Of a DNA stretch of 64,000 nt, positions 55,765-64,000 are shown one piece after another. The stretch is from Bondarzewia mesenterica (lineage: Eukaryota; Basidiomycota; Agaricomycetes; Russulales; Bondarzewiaceae). Both the position numbers and the translations under genes were made by a program. The first letter of the stretch is position 1, and the number at the start of each line of letters is the position of its first letter. A model generated the notes under the pieces. The model was not told where the DNA came from. It saw only the letters and a list, made by a program, of their open reading frames with translations, and ran no database searches. The DNA lies in the NCBI GenBank assembly GCA_004802705.1, contig SGPL01000024.1, forward strand, positions 54,505 through 118,504, read 5' to 3'.

Positions 55765-58116
55765 CCCTACGTTGTGGTTATGGTCTAACACCTAAGCAGG
55801 TGTGTTTCACCTCCTCTCCTCATTCGTAGTAACGCACGCCGGTTTTCAAACTCGGGTCTTTTCCATCAATATGTCGTGTCGAAGCCGTTGAAGGCTAATT
55901 GGCATGTTAGGCTTCTTCACGAATCTGAAAACTGCAATACCACTCTTGCGTCGTGAGTGTCATCCTGAGGAACTGTCAGGCACTCCGCCACCTGACAGTA
56001 TCTCTTTTAATACAACATGCAAAAGTCTGTCCAAACTGCCACGTGGTCATGCTGTTGGTACTTGATCCAAGTACTTCATCTCGTTACAAATTCAGACCGC
56101 TTGTGCAGCTTGCATCGATCTTGATTCAGCTATTTCAGACAAAAAATTGGATTGCCCCGGTGTTCTATGTTACATATCCCCCACTCTCCTCACGAGTCCT
56201 CACGGCATCCCGCTTTCGATCAGGATCTGCGTCTGCCCTGCCAGTCATGATTCGGTACGTTTTTGCTGCTTCCATGTATCCTGGTCATTTCAGATCTAGC
56301 AGCCAATGGGAACGGATGCCTCCATCCTGTCCACGTGTGAAACTAGTAACTGAAGCATGCGTCAATCCACTTCTGAAAGATGCCTTTGTTCTGTTCTTTG
56401 CATCGATGTTCACTGATCGCTCTTGCGTGAGATAGGATTGTCTTTCCGGCCACAGACATCAGATAGGAATTTTGCTGCTGCATCCTTTTTCCAACTGCAG
56501 TCCTGATTGAACAAGGAGCAACGTTTGATCGTCATCTCGTTGATTTATTCTGGTTCTCGTACGTTCATCGGTATGACGTGCTCACAGGGCATGTGGCCAG
56601 TCTCCTGAGTTGATGGCTCCAATACTCGTGTTCAATGACTTCTAAGCCTCTAATCAATGGACAGCCGATATCTGTTCTGGGCTCTTCGATATCGCAAGTG
56701 TGTTGGGCCGAATCCTTCCTTATGGGCTTACCTCTTAATCCACAAGTTTTACATACTGATTTCAGGGATTCTGGTTACTAACTTAGCGTGTAGCAGACAC
56801 CCCATTGATGTTTGTGCCAGCACCCTCATCTTCTGATGGAAAATCAGTGGTCATGATGTTTCATCAACGCAGCCTCGTACGCTATCCCATTGGGAAAGGG
56901 CTACACAGGTATGTTTGACCACCCTTTGCATTGTGGGATGATCTCTTGCATCCCCTGCAGGTTAGGATTGCACGTACTTAGTCATTAGCTTGAGGCCTGC
57001 CAGCGATCCATATACAACGTCTGGTAGGCGTTCAAGGTTTCCATTCTTCAACGGGTCGCCTTCACGTCGTCAAATTATTCAGCAGGCGTTCGGTGCTGCT
57101 TCTGTACCGTAATAGTCGGTGTGCCTTTAACGTCAACCTCGGCGCCTCGTTATCTCTATGAGAGATACCAAACTCATATTATGTCGAAAAGCAGGTACAT
57201 ACATTTGATCTGTGGCAGAGACCGCTGATCCTGGGCATCATGCGCTCAACTAGTGTGCTTCCAGCGTTCAGTCTCATCTTGACCACGAGCTGGAGATTAT
57301 AACTTGCTGTAACTCCGGCTGCCATTGACGCGGACGGCGGCCGAATCCGACTTGGCCGTTGAACGTTGAGCCGCAACACTCGGACTCAACTCGTCAGCAA
57401 AAATTGAACAGAACTTCTCCGTTTCGTTGCAGCGATCTGATTGAGATCGACAGGATGTCCTCCTACTCTCCTTGACCATTCGGACCCGCTCATCCCAGTG
57501 GACAGAAGACCGGCAGACTGTACTGTCAAACTATTCCTCACAACGTCTTGCTCTGTCTCGCTTCGCTGGCAGATGAGATCCCATGATCCTCACATCCGGG
57601 GATAAATCGCGCGCGGCAGCTCTTCTGTTACTTGGAATCCACGCCATCAATTGCGTTCAAGGTAGATACACAGTACATTATGTTCGTCTCTTTTCCTGAT
57701 GAAGCAAAGATTGTTCAATTGCTAGCCAGTCGTGTTCAGCTCAACCGATAATGGCTGACACGAATGGTTTCATCGTGGCGCAGAAGCGCGCAAACGAAGA
57801 CTCTTGACGTATATTCTTATCTGACGTTCTGCCGTTTTCCGCCGCCTAGTCCTGACGTAAAAGCGAGGTGATTTGTGCACAAGTGCTCATCTTCAGGCTT
57901 CGATGTTTGATTCCCCCAAAAATCGATTGCCAGGTGGGCTCAGTTGGGCCAGATGGTTTTGGTCGCTGGTGATGCGGCCGGTATATTTGATTTTCCGCTT
58001 GATAGTCGCCGTAAGACCATCTTTTACTGATAAGTACTATATATTTCCCCCCAAGCTCATGATCCGTCCTTGTCCTTCGCCCCATTGACAACCTTGCACT
58101 CAAATCCCGCATACGC
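55765..58116. other. gene-poor region with no recognised gene
   Basis: About 2.35 kb. The longest plus-strand frame (55,953-56,435) begins at GTG, is Ser/Arg/Cys-rich and has no recognised motif or partner exon. No terminal repeats, reverse transcriptase or transposase motifs were seen. It may contain decayed sequence. The right end must hold the P450 promoter. Confidence 0.5.
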
Positions 58117-60356
58117 ATGATGGCCTCAGACACCGTTGTAATAGGTGGATTGATCGCTGCTACCGTCACTGCTTCGCTTCTTGTCAAGTATCGTAACTGG
58201 CGATCCCTTCCAGTACCTCCGGGACCCAAGCCATGGCCATTTGTTGGGAACATTACCGACTTGACGCCACACGAGCTATGGGTCGCAGCAAGAGCCTGGA
58301 GCCAGCAATATGGTGCGTTGTCAATTTTGCTACAATTCTAAGTAGAGTAGAACAACTAGGGTCGTCGCACTCTCGCACCCTTCCACCCACACCACGCCTT
58401 TCGAGTGTTTCTTCAGTAGCTATGCACAAGGATGTCGTGGAGTCTAAGTCAATCTCTATTTTTACAGGTGACATTGTCTATACACATATGTTTGGCAAGG
58501 GCGTCATCTTCTTGAACACCATTGATGTCGTCAACGATCTTCTGGACAAGCGCGCTGCCCTCTACTCCGACAAGCCGCGTTTAGTAATGGTCAATGAACT
58601 GTACGTGCTTGCTTTTTTGTATGACCTGGCATATGTGACTTTACTAACTACCGATTTATACAGCTGTGGGGCTGGTAACATGGTAATATCAGTTACAGTC
58701 TCGTGCATTGTCTGTCTCTCATCTCAACCGCCTTCAGGTTGTCTTCACCAGCTATGGCGATAAAGCACGGCGCCAACGTCGTCTTATGTCTCATACACTG
58801 AGCGTGTTCCATGTTCCTCGGCAGCATCAGTCGATTGAGACCGAAGCACGCAACATGATCGGTAGATTCCTCGAAGGAGGAGACCCATTCGCGCACCTCA
58901 GGCGATATGCCGTCGGAGTTATCCTTCGAATAGTCTATGGAATCGAAATCCGTGACGATGACGGTAGTATGAAGTTCCTCGAACTTGAGGAATATACCAC
59001 AGACCTATTAGCGAATGATATTACCTCTGGTGGAGGTGTGTGGGCCGTCGATATGATGCCTTGGCGTACGTTCTTGGTCTCCCATTTCTCGTGTGTAATT
59101 GTCCGCTGATACAAACCGATCACGATCCGCTTATTTCTGATCAGTGAGATATATTCCTTCATGGTTCCCGGGCGCAGGATTTAAGCGCAAGGCTGACTTG
59201 TGGAGAAAGTCTTTTGACGAACTTCGAGAACTACCATGGGCAACGTTGAAGGCTAACATGGTAAGGTTGCATCGTATGTTGGTTTGACACTGGTTTGACA
59301 GTGTCCTGATTTCCAGAAATCTGGCGAGGCCGTACCTTCGTTCTGTTCGGAGCTTTTGACGCAAAGCGGCAGGACACTAACTCTACGAGATGAAGCTGAC
59401 ATCAAAGACACCGCAAATTCTATGTACAGCGCCAGCATGGATACTGTGAGTGCCTCGAATAATAACACTCATCGTTGACTCAACCACGCATTCACAGACC
59501 GTAGTCATCATATCGCACTTCCTTCTGCAGATGATGGACCACCCTGAGATCCAAGAAAAAGCACAGGCTGAGCTCGACCAAGTCTTGGGTGGACGGCTAC
59601 CAACTCTTGAAGACCGTGAGCGATTGCCATATTGCACTGCCCTTTTCGACGAATGCATACGATGGGCGGTTCCGGTTCCACTTTGTGAGTACATGTGAGT
59701 ATTATCACTCACCATTTGGCTAACCAACATGTCTCAGCCCTTCCGCACTGCCTCCTGGAGGATGATGAGTACCGAGGCATGCTCCTACCCAAAGGTTCTA
59801 TTGTACGCATCTTTTAATGCAACTTCTGTTCTTTTTTTCCCTCAAACGGTTTCGCGATGTCAACAGGTCTTTGCAAACATCTGGAATATTGTTCGCGACG
59901 AAAACATCTACCCCGACCCCGAAGTGTTCGACCCAGAACGTTTCATTGAAAAAGGCGATGCAACCCACAGTACCAAACAGGCGGACCCTCGCCAATTCAT
60001 CTTTGGGTTTGGTCGCAGGTATGTTGGAATAAGTCTCACCGATGTGTCTTCCGGTACTTTACGTGCTGACATGGCCGTAGACGTTGCCCGGGCGTGCACC
60101 TTGGAACTACATCCGTCTGGTTCTTGATGACATCGATGCTAGCCACACTACATATCAAGAAGCCTGTCGACGCCTACGGCAAACCCGTAGAACCAAAAAT
60201 TGTATTCAACAATTCTATATTCCGGTAAGCTTCCCTCTTCTCTGGCAATGCAGTTCATATATTGACCCGGTCGATAGAATGCCGAGCGAGTTCAAGGTGG
60301 ACATTACACCCAGAGCGAATGCGAAGGCTGCGTTCCTGAATTCACATCCTGTCTAG
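58117..60356 (+). CDS. cytochrome P450 monooxygenase
   Basis: This is a microsomal haem-thiolate monooxygenase of the large basidiomycete class often annotated O-methylsterigmatocystin-oxidoreductase-like. The ATG at 58,117 (or 58,120) opens MMASDTVVIGGLIAATVTAS, an N-terminal anchor, followed by the hinge LPVPPGPKPWPFVGN. Exons continue with WSQQYGDIVYTHMFGKGVIF, SYGDKARRQRRLMSHTLSVF (helix C W/R region), an I-helix text YSASMDTTVVIISHF, the ExxR motif in FDECIRWAVPVPL, the PERF-type FDPERFIEKG, and the haem loop. The haem loop is split by an intron: FGFGRR joins to RCPGVHLG across about 60,018-60,079, giving the Cys ligand. The C-terminus, with MPSEFKVDITPRANAK, ends SHPV at TAG 60,354-60,356. 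There are about a dozen exons. It looks intact; substrate unknown. Confidence 0.9.
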
Positions 60357-61882
60357 CCTTATATATGAATGTTTGAAGGAGGTCGGTACCATCTACGTCT
60401 TTGATTTATTTTTGTACTAGGTTGCTGGATTTTTTTGTTGTTGTCACAATACTTGTGGATAATTACTTAGAACACATTATATGGATCTACAAACTTTTAA
60501 TTACAGATGGGAGTTCGTCATTCAGAGGTCTCTGACCTCGACGGCAGTGATTCAGAGACTTCGTCGCTCGTAGCTGAGGAGTCGGTCGTTTTCCCAGCCT
60601 TTTTCTTCCGAGACGAACTCTCGGAATTCGCCGGACGCTTGTCCACGCGGGAGTCGCACGAAGACGCTGAGTTTTGGGAGAGCGGCCCGCTAAGTACTGG
60701 AGGATGCGTGTTCAAACTCTGAAATTTGAAACATGGTAGGTAGACAAACGCTCTATTATCCTTAGAGATTGGATGATCTTCCACATCGTCAGAAGTGGCT
60801 TTCCAAATCGTAAGTACTGATTTGAAGTACGGTTCAGCTAACTTAGCTGCCAGTGACGATAGGCCTGGACATTTTCCTCCTCACATCATGTTATCATTAA
60901 CTTGTATGGCCGTTTAATAACTAGCTCTAAGTACGCGTGGATGTTCGTTCGTTCATCGCACTGATCTCAGTCAGCTTCCACTGCCCTTATCTCCTCTTGA
61001 TCTGGTTTCCAGGGCCAATATAACTTAGGAAAATTGTACATCTTCTACATGCACGTCCAGGACGAATATTCACGCCGCTGCGACCACCATCATCACAAGG
61101 CGGCCTGATTTTACCTTGAAATAACAACTCGTATGGCAGCGGAACGCAATGGTCGGCATTGTGCCCATCATGCTTTTCGTCCCCAGTCACCCAGAGTGTT
61201 CAACTTCACATAGAGTCACACTCCGACTTGACCCCGATCGTGCGTTTATTTTTCCGACGTTCTCTAATAAGTCAGCGAGCTGAAAGCACGATTGTCCAGC
61301 TATTCCGTTATTCAAATGACCAAAGGAAATGAGTAAGTATATTCCAGAACAGCCACGTAGCAAGCTGGTAGGATTCGGAGGAAATAGTACTCGAGCCGTC
61401 CCCCGTACATTTCCTGTGACCATGTGCCATGAGCATTCGGATGCGACATCACATTTATCTGGTCGTGAGTCCTAATACCTCCAGGGGAGCTCTGCTCGTC
61501 AATTTTTTGCTGGCACTCATTTTGTACTTTCTAAATGACAGGCTCTCTACCCCGAAAAATACGGTCTCCGTACATGTTGGAATGCACTAACATGAACTAT
61601 TCACTCAGCCGTTCAGCTGCCCCATCTACTAGACACTACTACAACATTGCGGCACCTGCATCTTCCATGCGACGACCCGTTCACGTTATTATTTTCCGTT
61701 CGCCTAACGACGCCCGTCCTAAGTGAGCACACCGATGGGGATTTCTTCATTATGAAAACAAACACCGCGGCGTCATAGAAGTTACAGACGGTGTATAAGA
61801 GGCGGGTGGAAAACTCGTCTTTAAACTCACTTCTCCAACAGCCAACTCAATAACTCACACTCTTTTCTTCATACTCGCTGCA
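60357..61882. other. intergenic region, possible minus-strand last exon at its left end
   Basis: About 1.5 kb. On the minus strand an ATG-initiated frame at 60,518-60,784 ends in a hydrophilic Ser/Lys/Glu-rich tail (PANSESSSRKKKAGKTTDSS) that resembles the C-terminus of many fungal membrane proteins. However, no helices or joined upstream exons were found, so I do not call a gene. The right end holds the polygalacturonase promoter. Confidence 0.4.
61794..61799 (+). promoter_or_regulatory. candidate TATA box of the GH28 gene
   Basis: TATAAG lies 84-89 nt upstream of the ATG at 61,883, followed by a CA/CT-rich leader. Spacing is typical. The promoter looks preserved although the coding part is damaged. 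Confidence 0.5.
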
Positions 61883-63803
61883 ATGGGCCTTGGCGCTATC
61901 AAGTTTGCTCTCTTTCTCTCCGCCCATGGAATTTCCTCCACGTTCGACAGTCCAACAAAGAGATGCACAGGATCCATCTCTTCCTTGGATGATGTTGCAA
62001 GCGCTGTCAAATGCACGACCGTCAATATCAATGCATTCACCTCCCTGCTGGAAAAGTGTTTAATCTCGACCTTGCAGACAAGAAGACCGTCAACATGCGT
62101 AAGCACCCTCTTCACGCCATTGTAAACGTTCGACGTACATACCTTAGAACTGAATCCGTGTCTGCAGTTGGTGATGTTACGTTTGGCAATAAGACAGGCC
62201 AGCGTCTCTGTTCCAAATCACGTATGTCCCTCAGAATTTTCGTTGGCAGCGTTTCACTTCCTCTGGACGTTTACTTCCTTTTTTCAGTGGAAATTCTATC
62301 GCTTGTAAGTTGATCTGTACATCTATAAATCTTAGTGGTATGGTTGAGGTCTACAATTTTCAATAGTCAATGGCAACGGTTACACCTTCGATGGTAATGG
62401 TCCATTCAACTGGGTAAGTCATCTCTCCCATTATGCTCTGTTCTTTACATCTCATCCTTGACAGGATGGCCAAGGGACAGACGGAGGATTCACAAAGCCG
62501 CACCCTTTGATGAAGTATATACCAGATAATTGTTTTTTATCATCTGATCGAACTCAGAACTTTGGCCTTCAGGATCAAGATTTCTGGCTCCTGGAACGTA
62601 CGTATCTCGCTCTTCTGCTGTAGCTCTCGGATTTTGATTAACAATGCTTTCGAAACTCACAGAATGTCAAGGTCCTCAACTCACCCGCTCAAACCTACAG
62701 TATCTCGTATCCTGGTCCGCTCGTCATGTCGAAGTTGACCATCGATGACTGTGCGTACCACTTGGTATTTTTTATCATGTAAACTGACAAGTTCTGCATT
62801 TCCATCGGGTATCTAGCTGCTGATGATGCAGCGAACTCTGCGAGTAATGGAAGGGCGGCCGGACCTAATACCGATGGTTTTGACGCCAGTACTACCAACT
62901 TGACCATCGAGAATAGCTTTGTCCCTCATAAATTTTGGCATGGTAATGCATTATGCGAACAACGTGAACAGTACGATACGCAACCAAGATGACTGTATTG
63001 CCATCAACAAGGGTTCAAACATCGCCTTCAAGGATAATACTTGCACCGGCGGACACGGCATATCCATCGCGAGTTTTTTCTCGACTGGTTTGCCAACTTG
63101 GCAGGGAAGCTGACAATACTGCATCAGGGATCCATCTCAACTGGCGCCACCGTCTCCGGCATCCTCATCTCTGGAAATACCATTACGAACAGATAAGCAC
63201 GCCGCTTACGCTTTTCCCCAAAAAATGCGCTTAAGAGCCGTGCTACCAGCGACCAAGCTCTCCGCATCAAGACTAATGCCAGTGCAACAGATGCTTCAGT
63301 CAATAATGTCACCTACACCGGAAACAAAGGCCGCGGTCATCGTCGCTTCGGCATCATCACAGGTGCGTGCACTTCTCCCTCTCCATAAGTTTCTTCTCCG
63401 ATGCTGATGCTTTTGTGCACAGAGTTACCCTTCAACTCTCGGGACCCCTGGAACAGGCGTGGCCATCTCCGTAAGCGAAAAAATAACTTACATTTCTATA
63501 GTGCTCTAATCCGCGGACGACTGATTTTTCCTTCTGTGTGCTGTCATAGGACATCAACTTCACGGGAGGTGAGACCTCGCCGACCGTGAACTCGGGTGCG
63601 AAGCGCGTTGCGGCCAAATGTGGCTCCGGTACTTGCAGTGGTGAACACACCTTTTCTTTCGTCTAGGCCATAACGTCGGATTTGGGGTGAGACTGGTGTA
63701 TTCTGCTTGATTTTTAGACACATGGTACTGGTCCTCGCTCAAGGTCAGCGGTGGTTCCGCAGGTTCGACCAAGAACTGCGACGTTAAGAACTTCAGTCAG
63801 TAA
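61883..63803 (+). pseudogene. endo-polygalacturonase (GH28), damaged copy
   Basis: GH28 enzymes are secreted and hydrolyse pectin. The ATG at 61,883 opens a signal-peptide-like MGLGAIKFALFLSAHG, then SSLDDVASAVKCTTVNINAF. All four active-site blocks survive: NTDGFD (about 62,870), NQDDCIA (about 62,982-63,002), GGHGISI (about 63,050-63,070) and ALRIKT (about 63,262-63,280). Later exons read SYPSTLGTPGTGVAIS and DINFTGGETSPTVNSGAKRV. The last exon, WSSLKVSGGSAGSTKNCDVK, ends NFSQ with TAA 63,801-63,803. Damage: one base is missing near 62,040 (FT then LPAGKVFNLDLADKK in another frame), there is a second shift near 62,200 (FGNKT then PASLFQIT), and probably a third near 62,925. The intron at 63,193-63,249 starts AT instead of GT, and the one after GHGISI starts GC. 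As read, no full protein can be made. Sequencing error could explain some of these. Confidence 0.75.
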
Positions 63804-64000
63804 AATCATTCGTCGCTTACCTATTCTACCAGTTCCGTCGATGGAGAAAGGAGGGCACATAGTGAATAGACTGGAGAATTGGGTCGATAATCTTTGTTCC
63901 TCCGTCTTTACTTGTCTTCTCTTGTCTTAAGTATCAATGTCAGAAAACCAGCTTTAATTGAAGTGGCAGGGCAGAGGCTGAATACGCTTGATTTTAAATT

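Noticed and set aside
55953..56435. 160-aa plus-strand frame
   Set aside because: It begins with GTG, has no recognisable domain and lies in a region full of random short frames.

Overview
The window is nuclear DNA of a basidiomycete fungus, most likely an Agaricomycete. Genes are compact and broken by many introns of about 50-65 nt. Coding regions were rebuilt by joining exons through GT-AG (occasionally GC-AG) junctions that restore conserved protein motifs. The gene content is also typical: three fungal DUF6534 seven-helix proteins, a GMC oxidoreductase, an extracellular intradiol dioxygenase, a P450 and a GH28 pectinase. No rRNA, tRNA, CRISPR array or intact transposon was recognised. The CDS entries give the outer limits from start to stop, introns included.

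Region 1 (1-18,200) is a dense block of housekeeping genes: the 3' part of CFT1 (mRNA 3'-end processing), GPN2 (RNA polymerase assembly GTPase), SEC31 (COPII coat, with an apparent one-base homopolymer frameshift), a divergent Enhancer-of-zeste-type SET methyltransferase, EXO70 (exocyst, with a 12-nt microexon), ATG18 (autophagy PROPPIN, sharing a 382-bp promoter region with EXO70), and a disordered orphan protein.

Region 2 (18,200-42,500) is looser and accessory in character. It holds three DUF6534 membrane-protein paralogues, a GMC oxidoreductase, a small zinc-finger gene, an orphan 148-aa protein, a secreted intradiol dioxygenase and a second Enhancer-of-zeste-type gene. The second gene's 5' end is lost in a poor-quality, N-rich stretch with a 257-nt solid gap (39,869-40,125). 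Intergenic stretches here are 0.5-2.5 kb.

Region 3 (42,700-55,800) returns to housekeeping: NF-YB/HAP3, a broken cupin gene, fungal tRNA ligase TRL1, an F-box protein, ribosomal protein eL14, a short-chain dehydrogenase and a TMEM242-like membrane protein.

Region 4 (55,800-64,000) holds a gene-poor stretch, a cytochrome P450 and a polygalacturonase (GH28) that keeps all catalytic motifs but carries frameshifts and a mutated splice donor.

The most interesting signal is the pair of diverged PRC2-type SET methyltransferases about 28 kb apart. They flank the accessory block. One of them has lost the conserved cysteine of the SET-domain NC motif.
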